8,701 bases of DNA from an uncultured Actinoplanes sp. (GTDB lineage Bacteria; Actinomycetota; Actinomycetes; Mycobacteriales; Micromonosporaceae): assembly GCA_934667465.1 (NCBI GenBank), contig CAKUMG010000191.1:1-8701 (forward strand). Reading direction: 5' to 3'. Every line of letters starts with the position of its first letter. Positions within the stretch are counted from its first letter, which is position 1. Under the pieces are notes generated by a model, which saw only the letters and a program-made list of their open reading frames with translations, searched no databases and had not been told where the DNA came from. Both the position numbers and the translations under genes were made by a program. Of this stretch, positions 1 through 7,246 are shown in pieces.

Positions 1-2
1 TC

Positions 3-946
3 TCAGACCTCCACCCGCACGACGCGCCGCAGCCACAGCCCGCCGACGACCAGCAGACCCGCGGCCGCCGCCAGCATCAGCAGGCCGAGCGGCTCGGTGA
101 TCAGCGGCCGGACGTAGGCGCTGCGGAACAGGAACATCCACAGGCCGAGGATCACCGGCAGCGCGAAGAGGATCGTGGCGGAGAGCCGGCCTTCGGCCGA
201 GAGCGTCCGCACCGTACGCCGCAGCTGCTCGCGTTCGCGCATCGTGTCCGCTGTCGTCTGCAGCACCTCCGAGAGGTTCCCGCCGACCTCGCGCTGCAGC
301 CGGATCGCCATGACGAGCCACTGCATGTCGTGGTTGCCCGTGCGCTGCCCGACGCCCTCCAGCGCGTCCTCCAGCTCGGCGCCCAGCCGGGTCTCGGAGA
401 GCGCCCGCCGCAGCTCCGCCGCCACCGGCCCGTCGCCGTCGCGGACCGAGTTCGCGATGCCGTGCTGCAGCGTGAAACCGGAGCGCAGCGAGCTGACGAT
501 CATCTGCAGCGTCTCCGGCAGCTCCTCGGCGAACCGCTTCCTGCGCTGCTCGATGCGGCCGGTGAGCAGCGCCGACGGCACCAGGAAGCCGGCCACCAGC
601 CCGGCCGGCACGCCGATCCACCAGGGCAGCAGCAGGCCCAGCAGCAGGGCCGTGGCCAGCGACGCCGCGCACCGGATGACCAGCCACTCGCTGCCCCGGA
701 CCGGTAGCGCGGCCGCGTCGAGCCGGGCCTGGTCGTTCCACCGGAAGACCCGGGAGAGCGCGAGCCCGGCCCGGGCCACCTCCGCGCGCAGCGCCGCCAC
801 CAGCCGGCCGCGCCGCAGCGGGGCCTGCACCGCGAAGTTGCGCAGCGCCACCAGCCGGCGCTGGAAGAACGTGCGGCCGAACAGCACGTCGAGGATCACG
901 TACGCGAGGAGGAAGACGGCAGCCGCGCCCGTCACGACCGGCCAGA

Positions 947-950
<4 letters not shown>
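3..950 (-). CDS. tadB: Tad pilus inner-membrane platform protein, TadB-like (T2SS GspF family)
   Basis: 315 residues, complete. By family, TadB forms with TadC the polytopic inner-membrane platform on which the TadA ATPase acts to extrude Flp pilin. The layout fits: an N-terminal membrane segment (about 2-24), a cytoplasmic stretch, paired hydrophobic segments (about 89-130), then a T2SSF domain (about 143-272) with the LPETLQMIVSSLRSG signature and the GGNLSEVLQ...MRERE block, followed by two C-terminal membrane segments (about 257-275 and 286-308). The ATG overlaps the tadA stop as ATGA, and an AAGGGG ribosome site lies just upstream inside tadA, so translation is probably coupled. The TGA stop is three bases from the left edge, so a tadC partner would lie outside the window. 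TadB is preferred over TadC because the gene directly follows tadA and the protein has a long N-terminal extension before the T2SSF domain. Confidence 0.92.
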
Positions 951-2344
<1,394 letters not shown>

Positions 2345-2350
2345 CCGCGC

Positions 2351-2395
2351 GCCGCCCTCACTTGCGCCGCCCTCACCAGCGCCGCCCTCACTTGC
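2351..2395 (-). repeat. Three tandem copies of a 15-base repeat at the cpaE/tadA junction
   Basis: On the plus strand the unit is gccgccctcacttgc, at 2351-2365, 2366-2380 (with ccagc replacing cttgc at its end) and 2381-2395. The rightmost copy contains the last codons and TGA stop of cpaE (Gly-Arg-Arg-Lys-stop), so the array looks like tandem duplication of the cpaE tail. Read along the minus strand, each copy repeats a TGA in the cpaE frame, a GTG in a second frame and a GAGGG Shine-Dalgarno-like core. The last GAGGG is the best ribosome site for tadA. Confidence 0.9.
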
Positions 2396-3566
2396 GCCGT
2401 CCGAAAGCGGCGAGGAGCCGGCGGCGGGGCTCGGGCTCGGCGGCGACCCCGGCGCAGCGGTCGGCGAGCCGGCGCATCGCCACGCTCACCGGGTGCGCCG
2501 GGTCCGCGAGCACGAGCGGCACCCCCCGGTTGACCGACACCGGCACGTCGCGCGAGGACGGCACGTGCACGGCCAGGTGCGCGCCCACGGCCTCCTCGAC
2601 GTCCTCGACGCTCAGCCCGACCTCGGTGTTGGCCCGGTTGAACACCACCAGCCGCCGGTCGCTCGGGTACTCGAGCAGGTCGAACATCTCCACGGTGAGC
2701 CGGACGCTCTTGAGCGTCGGCAGGTCCGGGGTCACGATGGGCACGAACCAGTCGGTCAGGTCGAGCGCCGACAGCACCTGGTCGGTGACGGCCGGCGGGG
2801 TGTCCAGCACGATGAAGTCGTACATGGTGCGGGCGACCTCGAGCAGCTCGGTGACCAGCTCGCGGCTCACGTGCTCGCCCTCGGCGGGGCTGGCGGGCGC
2901 GAGCAGGGCGTCGAAGCCCGGCCGGTAGGGCGTGGTCACCGAGCGCAGGCCGGCCTCGTCCACCTTGCCGCTCATCGCGATCATGTCGGACACGCTGCGG
3001 TCCGGCGGCAGCTGCAGCATGATCGCGACGTCGCCGAACTGCAGCGCGAGGTCGACCAGCAGCACCCGGCGGGCGCCGCCGGCGGCCAGCGCGGCGGCGA
3101 GGTTGGTGGCGACGACGCTCTTGCCGCAGCCGCCCTTCCCGGCGAAGATCGTGATGATCTTCGCGTGGGCCGAGGCGTCGTGCGGGCCGCGCAGGCTGGC
3201 GCTCAGCGCCTTCGACAGGTCGATCGAGCGCGCGGCGGCCACCCGGATGCCCTCGACGTCGGTCTCGTCGAGCACCTCGCGTACGCCGGCGCGCATGGAC
3301 TTCGCCAGGATGTCCGGGTTCACCGACTCGCGCAGCAGCAGCACGCCGACCAGGGGCCGCTGCACCCGCTGGTACGCCGCGAACGTCAGCGCCGCGTCCA
3401 GGTTCACCGTCGCGCCGACCATCACCAGCAGCGTCTCGGGGTTGCGCGGCAGATGGTCGTCCAGGTCGGCGAGCTCCTCGACGACCGCGAACCCGTACTC
3501 GCTGTACTGCGCGCCGAACGTGGCCCGCCGCTGCGGGTCCGGCTCCACGTACACGTAGAACGTCAC
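2388..3566 (-). CDS. cpaE: Tad pilus localisation ATPase CpaE/TadZ (MinD/ParA-like)
   Basis: 392 residues from GTG at 3566. By family, TadZ/CpaE is a MinD/ParA-type ATPase that places the Tad machine in the cell. Residues about 3-105 resemble a response-regulator receiver, but the usual phosphoacceptor Asp after the third strand is replaced (LLVMVGATV, 46-54), so it is probably an atypical receiver. The ATPase domain follows: deviant Walker A KGGCGKS (144-150), VDLALQFGD (171-179) and Walker B-like DFIVLDTPP (250-258). The C-terminus is basic (RRRLLAAFGRRK). The GTG at 3566 was chosen over the in-frame GTG at 3584 because GGAGGAGG lies 4-7 bases before it and GTGA overlaps the cpaB stop, as at other junctions in this operon. 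The stop lies inside the 15-base repeat before tadA. Confidence 0.92.
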   Translation of the reverse strand: MTFYVYVEPDPQRRATFGAQYSEYGFAVVEELADLDDHLPRNPETLLVMVGATVNLDAALTFAAYQRVQRPLVGVLLLRESVNPDILAKSMRAGVREVLDETDVEGIRVAAARSIDLSKALSASLRGPHDASAHAKIITIFAGKGGCGKSVVATNLAAALAAGGARRVLLVDLALQFGDVAIMLQLPPDRSVSDMIAMSGKVDEAGLRSVTTPYRPGFDALLAPASPAEGEHVSRELVTELLEVARTMYDFIVLDTPPAVTDQVLSALDLTDWFVPIVTPDLPTLKSVRLTVEMFDLLEYPSDRRLVVFNRANTEVGLSVEDVEEAVGAHLAVHVPSSRDVPVSVNRGVPLVLADPAHPVSVAMRRLADRCAGVAAEPEPRRRLLAAFGRRK

Positions 3567-4327
3567 GAGTCCTCCTCCGGCCACAGCGAGCCCAGTTCCA
3601 CGGCGCTCGACGGGGTGACCTTCGTCCCCTCGCCCAGCAGACCCAGATAGATCTCTCCGGTACGGGCGGCGTGCACGAGCCGGGTCGCGTCGGCCTGCCC
3701 CACGGCCAGCGTGGCCGGGTAGGACGCGGTCGTGACCGCCGCGCGGGCGCTCGCCCGGGTGGACGCCGGCGTCGGGCGCACGTCGCTGGGCTGGCCGCTG
3801 GTGACGCTGACGACCGTCGCCTCGGGCAGCAGCACCCGGGTCTTCTGCGACTCCGGGCCGGCGTTCTTCGGGTACGTGACGAACACCGTGACCCGGTCGC
3901 CGGCCGCCACCTTCTCGGCCACGCCGGGCGCCGTCGTGACCTCGACGCTGACGCCGAGCTGCCCCTTGGGCACGCCGACGGTGGCCGCCGAGATGCCCGT
4001 ACCGCTGGTGAACAGCCCGCGCAGGAGCAGCTGCTGCGGCGCCAGGTCGGCCGCGAGCCGCAGCCCGTCGAGGTCCGTCCCCAGCGCGTCGAGGGCGCCC
4101 TCGGGCACCGTCGACGCCGGCATCACCACCCGCTTCGCCAGCCCCCGCGCGCGGATCTGCGCGCCGGTGGTCCCGGCCTCGATCCGCTCGGTGGCCAGCA
4201 GCACGGACACCGCCCGCCGCCCGTCCAGGGCCCGCTGATCGACCCCGCGGGCGTAGAGCAGCACGGAGACCCCGCTGAAGCCGGCCAGCACCAGGGCGGC
4301 CAGCACGATCAGTACCCGGCGTCGCAT
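3563..4327 (-). CDS. cpaB: Flp pilus assembly protein CpaB/RcpC (SAF domain)
   Basis: 254 residues. CpaB/RcpC is an envelope component of Tad systems. In diderms it works with the secretin RcpA; in monoderm actinobacteria no secretin is expected and its exact role is not settled. It has a short basic start, one hydrophobic membrane segment (about 5-25), an SAF-like region (about 39-108, AVSVLLATERIEAGTTGAQI...) and a CpaB/RcpC domain (about 117-235) with GVSVEVTTAPGVAEKVAAGDRV and LAVGQADATRLVHAARTGEIYL. A low-complexity Thr/Ser/Ala stretch (186-202) separates the last two strands. The start is supported by GGGAGAG a few bases upstream. It lies ten bases after the tadG stop and overlaps cpaE by four bases. 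Confidence 0.88.
   Translation of the reverse strand: MRRRVLIVLAALVLAGFSGVSVLLYARGVDQRALDGRRAVSVLLATERIEAGTTGAQIRARGLAKRVVMPASTVPEGALDALGTDLDGLRLAADLAPQQLLLRGLFTSGTGISAATVGVPKGQLGVSVEVTTAPGVAEKVAAGDRVTVFVTYPKNAGPESQKTRVLLPEATVVSVTSGQPSDVRPTPASTRASARAAVTTASYPATLAVGQADATRLVHAARTGEIYLGLLGEGTKVTPSSAVELGSLWPEEDS
3571..3578 (-). promoter_or_regulatory. Ribosome binding site deciding the cpaE start
   Basis: GGAGGAGG on the minus strand, inside the end of cpaB, spaced 4-7 bases from GTG at 3566. The alternative GTG at 3584 lies upstream of this site and has no purine-rich stretch before it. Confidence 0.75.
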
Positions 4328-4337
4328 GTCTCTCCCG

Positions 4338-5468
4338 TCATCCGGTCCGTCCGATCAGCGTCACGCCGAAGTCCTGCGCGCCCTCGCTCGTGAACCTGGG
4401 CTGGGCGCGCGGCGCGAGCACCCGCGTGAAATAGCCGTCCAGGCACTCGTCGTCCGGGCACACGCCCGTGGGGCGCAGCGCCGCGAAGCCCACGACGGGC
4501 ACGCTCGCCGCCGCGTAGATGACCCCCTCCCCGGGATCGGGTCCGGGATCGGGCGCGGCGACGTCGTAGACGGGCACGAGCACCGGCTCCCCGGCCGCCG
4601 CGGCCTCCGTCAGCGTCTCGCGGCAGGCGGCGACTGAGCCCGGCCCGTCCCCGGCGGCGGCCTCGTCGTCGGTGAGCGGCACGACCAGCTCCGGCGGCTC
4701 GGGCTCGATTCGGCAGTCCCGTGCGGTGAGGTCGCCCGAGAGCCGGACGAAGCCGCAGGTGTCGTCCGTGCCGCCGGTCCGCGGGATCCGGGGGACGGTG
4801 GCCGGGGGGTCGGGGAGCGACCGCAGCGGCGCCAGACCGAGCTCCTCGCGGCGGTCCGGTTCGAGGTCGGCGCGGTAGCGGGGCGCGCCCTCGACGCAGG
4901 AGCGGGCGATCCCCAGCGCGGTGACCGGCAGGCTCGCCGGCGTTCCCCAGGTCACCCGGGAACAGGCGCCGACCCGGGCGCCCTTCGCCTCGCCGCTGAA
5001 CGCTCCAGCCAGCGGCGCGGGCATGATCAGGTCGTCGCCGTCGCGGTGGAACGTACGCACCTCGACGGAGTCGGTGAACGTGAGCCGGTCGCGCGGGCAG
5101 GCGACCTCGGTGTTCCACGCGACGGTGCAGTCCTGCCACGAGACGCAGTACTGCGCCGCGGCGGCCGCGCTGGTGTCGTTGCCGGGCCGGGGCCCGTAGA
5201 CCTGGGCGGCCATGAGGTCGTCGGCGAGGGTCTGCATCGCGTCGAACGTGCACGCGCCGTCCGTACCGATGCATTCCTCGGCGATCGCCCAGGCGGCGGC
5301 GTCCGCGCCGGCCTGCAGTTGCTCCCGCTTGGCGTAGAGCCCGCCGACGTCGACGACCAGGGCGGCCGCGCCGATCAGCACCCCGCCGGTGAGCAGCACC
5401 GCGACCATGACGGCGACGGCGCCGCTGTCGTCGCCGTCGCGGCGGCGCGGCCGTCTCAGCCCACGCAT
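4338..5468 (-). CDS. TadG-like membrane-anchored exported protein, Cys-rich
   Basis: 376 residues from ATG at 5468. The N-terminus matches the putative Flp pilus-assembly TadG domain: a basic leader (1-16), a hydrophobic segment (about 17-44), then VDVGGLYAKREQLQAGADAAAWA (39-61), typical of TadG. The remaining ~310 residues are probably outside the membrane and contain twelve Cys (66, 73, 108, 114, 124, 169, 191, 238, 252, 282, 337, 342), suggesting disulfides. A PDPGPDPG repeat sits at 306-313, encoded by a 12-base tandem duplication. I see no von Willebrand A (MIDAS) motif, unlike long proteobacterial TadG proteins. The start overlaps the tadE-like end by 13 bases (5456-5468). The frame extends upstream to 5612, but that part is Arg/His-rich antisense-like sequence. 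The ribosome site is weak, so translation probably depends on coupling to tadE. Confidence 0.82.
   Translation of the reverse strand: MRGLRRPRRRDGDDSGAVAVMVAVLLTGGVLIGAAALVVDVGGLYAKREQLQAGADAAAWAIAEECIGTDGACTFDAMQTLADDLMAAQVYGPRPGNDTSAAAAAQYCVSWQDCTVAWNTEVACPRDRLTFTDSVEVRTFHRDGDDLIMPAPLAGAFSGEAKGARVGACSRVTWGTPASLPVTALGIARSCVEGAPRYRADLEPDRREELGLAPLRSLPDPPATVPRIPRTGGTDDTCGFVRLSGDLTARDCRIEPEPPELVVPLTDDEAAAGDGPGSVAACRETLTEAAAAGEPVLVPVYDVAAPDPGPDPGEGVIYAAASVPVVGFAALRPTGVCPDDECLDGYFTRVLAPRAQPRFTSEGAQDFGVTLIGRTG
4531..4554 (-). repeat. 12-base tandem duplication encoding PDPG-PDPG in TadG
   Basis: Plus-strand copies ccgggatcgggt (4531-4542) and ccgggatcgggc (4543-4554) differ only at the last base. 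In frame, they give a Pro-Asp-Pro-Gly doublet, probably a flexible linker. Confidence 0.85.
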
Positions 5469-5893
5469 GGCATCACGCCGGTGGCCTCGAGCTCGAAGCT
5501 CGTGATGCTCCGGCTGCCGAAGTGCGCCATCATGGCGCCCAGGCCGGTGGGGGACCAGTAGTAGAGCGACACGTCGACGATCGCGGTGCCGTGGGCCGCC
5601 TCGTCCTCGCACGGGACCGTGCTGACCCGCAGCTCGGCCTCGCCCTGCTCGCCGAGGACCTGCCGGACCGTGGCCTCGACCTCGGCCTCGTCGCCGGAGA
5701 GGGCGGCCACCCGGGCACCCTGGTGGGCGGCCTCGGTGACCTTGAGCTGGCGGTTCCAGCCGATGCCGAACTCGATGATCCCGAAGACGATCAGCAGCAG
5801 CAGCGGCAGGACGATGGCCATCTCCACGGCTGCCGCCCCGCGGTCGTCGCGGTGCGGCAGCCGGTGGAGCAGGCCGGTCAGGCGGGCGGTCAG
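5456..5893 (-). CDS. TadE-like pseudopilin; start uncertain (non-ATG)
   Basis: 145 residues if read from CTG at 5893. The protein has a basic leader, a Gly|Ala-Ala-Ala-Val-Glu prepilin-peptidase-type site (Gly19, Glu24 at +5), a hydrophobic helix (about 25-45, MAIVLPLLLLIVFGIIEFGI), then a TadE-type body (LKVTEAAHQGARVAALSG) and a C-terminal domain with Cys95 and Cys143. By family, TadE/TadF pseudopilins are processed like Flp and assist pilus assembly. In this frame no ATG, GTG or TTG occurs upstream of the conserved helix until ATG at 6139, which lies before flp and would require reading all of flp out of frame. CTG at 5893 overlaps the flp stop as CTGA, just after GAGGAGGG, mirroring the ATGA and GTGA couplings elsewhere in the operon. 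GTG at 5827 would delete the processing site. The coding call is strong; the start is not. Confidence 0.82.
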   Translation of the reverse strand: MTARLTGLLHRLPHRDDRGAAAVEMAIVLPLLLLIVFGIIEFGIGWNRQLKVTEAAHQGARVAALSGDEAEVEATVRQVLGEQGEAELRVSTVPCEDEAAHGTAIVDVSLYYWSPTGLGAMMAHFGSRSITSFELEATGVMPCVG

Positions 5894-6096
5894 CCCTCCT
5901 CGACGCCTCCGCCGAGCTGGTTCGCCACGTCGTCGAACATCGCGTCGATGTTGCCGCCGAGCAGGGTCACGCTGGAGATGATGATGACGGCGATGAGCCC
6001 GACGAGCAGGGCGTACTCCACCGCGGTAGCGCCCTCGTCGTCGTCGCCCAGCAGGGGCATCCGACGCGCCATCTCGCGCATGAGGGTGATGAGCAT
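5890..6096 (-). CDS. flp: Flp/Fap-type pilin precursor
   Basis: 68 residues, the major subunit of a Tad pilus. It has a 22-residue leader ending DDDEG, then the Flp motif ATAVEYALLVGLIAVIIISS: Gly22 at -1, Glu27 at +5 and Tyr28 at +6, the features the Tad prepilin peptidase (TadV/CpaA) recognises. The mature pilin would be 46 residues with one hydrophobic helix and an acidic, Gly-rich tail ending GGGVEEG. The ATG at 6096 has AAGGAG seven bases upstream. It is the first gene of the tad transcription unit, and its stop overlaps the presumed CTG start of the tadE-like gene. Other Met codons in the leader (6, 9, 13) lack a comparable ribosome site. Confidence 0.95.
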   Translation of the reverse strand: MLITLMREMARRMPLLGDDDEGATAVEYALLVGLIAVIIISSVTLLGGNIDAMFDDVANQLGGGVEEG

Positions 6097-6103
6097 CGAG
6101 AAT

Positions 6104-6109
6104 CTCCTT
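6104..6109 (-). promoter_or_regulatory. flp ribosome binding site
   Basis: AAGGAG on the minus strand, seven bases before the flp ATG. It is the clearest ribosome site in the tad operon, fitting high expression of the major pilin. Confidence 0.8.
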
Positions 6110-6122
6110 CTGGGGTGCCGCG

Positions 6123-6159
6123 ACCGATTGCGCCGGCATGGTCAGCCTGTCGCAATGGT
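6123..6159 (-). other. Stem-loop / inverted repeat in the flp leader
   Basis: Minus strand: ACC-ATTGCG (6159-6151) pairs with CGCAAT-C-GGT (6132-6123), nine pairs with one bulged C. A smaller GGC/GCC stem sits inside the loop. It begins at the last base of the proposed -10 element, so it is either an operator at the transcription start or, if transcription starts further upstream, a 5'-UTR hairpin before the flp ribosome site. Confidence 0.5.
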
Positions 6160-6186
6160 TATCGGTCCCGCCCGGAGTCTCTGAAG
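6159..6186 (-). promoter_or_regulatory. Possible sigma-28/WhiG-like promoter for the flp-tad operon
   Basis: Minus strand: CTTCA (6186-6182), 15 bases, then ACCGATAA (6166-6159). The -10 part matches the sigma-28/WhiG consensus GCCGATAA at seven of eight positions; the -35 part matches CTAAA weakly (three of five). Predicted start is near 6152, giving a leader of about 55 bases. No good TTGACA/TATAAT-type promoter was seen between 6097 and 6294. This is pattern matching by eye only. Confidence 0.3.
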
Positions 6187-6213
6187 CGTTTGGGGTGGCG
6201 GCCGGAGTGCCTG
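6172..6213. repeat. 12-base direct repeat at exactly 30-base spacing upstream of flp
   Basis: CCGGAGTctCTG (6172-6183) and CCGGAGTgcCTG (6202-6213) match at ten of twelve positions and start exactly 30 bases apart, about three helical turns, so both would face the same side of DNA. The first copy overlaps the proposed flp -35 region. A possible regulator-binding pair. Confidence 0.45.
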
Positions 6214-6219
6214 TCGGTT

Positions 6220-6237
6220 GCGCGGAAGTTACCGCGC
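6220..6237. promoter_or_regulatory. Perfect 18-base inverted repeat upstream of flp (operator candidate)
   Basis: GCGCGGAAGTTACCGCGC: six-base arms with a six-base AT-richer centre, about 125 bases before the flp ATG. The size and symmetry fit a dimeric repressor or activator site. No run of T follows on either strand, so a terminator is less likely. Confidence 0.4.
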
Positions 6238-6245
6238 GTGACGAC

Positions 6246-6267
6246 GCCCGGTTTCGGTCCGCCGGGC
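6246..6267 (-). terminator. Weak GC hairpin after the DUF2750 gene, possible terminator
   Basis: GCCCGG and CCGGGC arms with a ten-base loop, starting about 28 bases after the DUF2750 stop. There is no U-tract; actinobacterial terminators often lack one, but a six-pair stem can also arise by chance in DNA this GC-rich. Confidence 0.25.
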
Positions 6268-6294
6268 CCGCGTCCCGGTGCTCGTGTGTGCCCG

Positions 6295-6645
6295 TCATGG
6301 CAGCTCGGTGAACCACCCGGCCACCCGGCTGGGGGTCAGGTCGAAGCCGACGGCGTGCGCGCCCGCCCAGTTGACGCCCACGAGGAGCCCGTCCCGGGTG
6401 AGCCCGGGCAGCCAGCTGTCCAGCCATTCGGCCGCCGGGATCTCGACGACCTCGAATTCCCCGTACGCCGGCACGGCCGCCACGACGCGCCGGGCGCGCG
6501 ACTGCTTGGACCAGAACGGCATCGCCCGCGAGCCGTCGGCGAGCGCGGGGGCCGGGAAGCCGCGGGCGTCGCGGATCGACCACACGCGCCCCTCGGCGGG
6601 CACCTCGCGGCGGAACGCCGCGGTATGGGCCGCGCTCAGCGACAT
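6295..6645 (-). CDS. DUF2750 family protein
   Basis: 116 residues, about full length for DUF2750, small cytosolic proteins of unknown function. Recognisable family features are VWSIRDARGFPAP (21-33), the RAMPFWSKQSRARRV block (40-54), PAYGEFEVVEIPAAEWLDSWLPGL (59-82) and DGLLVGVNWAG (85-95). No signal peptide or membrane segment is visible. The start is well supported: AGGAGGGGG lies a few bases before ATG at 6645. It shares a strand with the tad operon but is separated from flp by about 200 bases that hold a candidate promoter, so co-transcription is possible but unproven. Its promoter presumably lies in the 115-base divergent region shared with the acetyltransferase gene, which contains an AT-rich island (6701-6721); I could not fix its -10/-35 boxes. 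Confidence 0.88.
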   Translation of the reverse strand: MSLSAAHTAAFRREVPAEGRVWSIRDARGFPAPALADGSRAMPFWSKQSRARRVVAAVPAYGEFEVVEIPAAEWLDSWLPGLTRDGLLVGVNWAGAHAVGFDLTPSRVAGWFTELP

Positions 6646-6748
6646 CTCGTCCCCCTCCTGAACCCGACCCGCTCAGTGTCGCTTGTCGGAGGGTTGCAGG
6701 TGATTTGAACGAATAAATAAGCCTGCTGCGCCGGTCGCCGCCATGGCC

Positions 6749-6754
6749 TAGGTT
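6749..6754 (+). promoter_or_regulatory. -10 element (TAGGTT) for a leaderless GNAT transcript
   Basis: TAGGTT fits the actinobacterial TANNNT -10 consensus and ends six bases before the ATG at 6761, where transcription would be expected to start. No Shine-Dalgarno sequence precedes that ATG. No convincing -35 box is seen about 17 bases upstream. Confidence 0.45.
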
Positions 6755-6760
6755 CGCCGG

Positions 6761-7246
6761 ATGGACATCAGGCACGCCACCGCGGACGACTGGGCCGCCA
6801 TCTACCCGTTCTGGTCCGCGATCGTCGAGGCCAGGGAGACGTACGTCTACCCGCTCGGTCTGGGCAGCGACGAGGCCCGGCCCTACTGGATGTCGGAGCC
6901 GCCCGGCGCCACCGTGGTCGCGGTGGACGGGGAGGCGATCCTCGGCTCGGCGAAGATGGGTCCCAACAAGGCGGGGCCCGGCTCGCACGTCGGCACCGCC
7001 AGCTTCATGGTCGCGCCGGAGGCGCAGGGCCGCGGCGTCGGGCGGGCGCTGGGGCAGTACGTCGTCGACTGGCACCGCGCGCAGGGCTTCCACTCGATCC
7101 AGTTCAACGCCGTCGTCGAGACCAACACCGTGGCCGTACGGCTGTGGAAGTCGCTCGGCTTCGAGGTGCTGACCACGGTGCCGGAGGCGTTCGACTCCGC
7201 CGCGCACGGCCTCGTCGGGCTGCACATCATGTACCAGAAGCTGTAA
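6761..7246 (+). CDS. GNAT family N-acetyltransferase
   Basis: 161 residues, a single GNAT domain of usual length. The acetyl-CoA pyrophosphate-binding loop is QGRGVG (89-94) within VAPEAQGRGVGRALGQYVVDW. The downstream block ETNTVAVRLWKSLGFEVL (120-137) is the typical last part of the fold. The N-terminus MDIRHATADDWAAI is the usual first strand and helix. The substrate cannot be read from the sequence; an amine or amino-acid acetyltransferase is likely. The ATG at 6761 has no Shine-Dalgarno sequence but follows a TAGGTT box by six bases, suggesting leaderless translation. It is divergent from the DUF2750 gene and lies 78 bases before the secreted-protein gene on the same strand. Confidence 0.93.
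   Translation: MDIRHATADDWAAIYPFWSAIVEARETYVYPLGLGSDEARPYWMSEPPGATVVAVDGEAILGSAKMGPNKAGPGSHVGTASFMVAPEAQGRGVGRALGQYVVDWHRAQGFHSIQFNAVVETNTVAVRLWKSLGFEVLTTVPEAFDSAAHGLVGLHIMYQKL

Noticed and set aside
2351..2395. Possible CRISPR array
   Set aside because: The units are 15 bases and directly contiguous with no spacers; it is a short tandem repeat.
4309..5274. Minus-strand open frame of 321 residues overlapping tadG in another frame
   Set aside because: Very Arg-rich, no domain, and out of frame with the TadG domain sequence.
5890..5900. Classic -1 frameshift site between flp and the tadE-like gene
   Set aside because: The frame relation is -1, but no X XXY YYZ slippery heptamer precedes the stop. 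Reinitiation at CTG is simpler; the frameshift is kept only as an alternative in the finding.
5456..7225. A 589-residue open frame on the minus strand running through the tadE-like gene, flp and DUF2750
   Set aside because: Upstream of about 5893 the translation is Arg/His/Gly-rich shadow sequence overlapping flp and DUF2750 out of frame. Only the last ~145 residues are a real protein.
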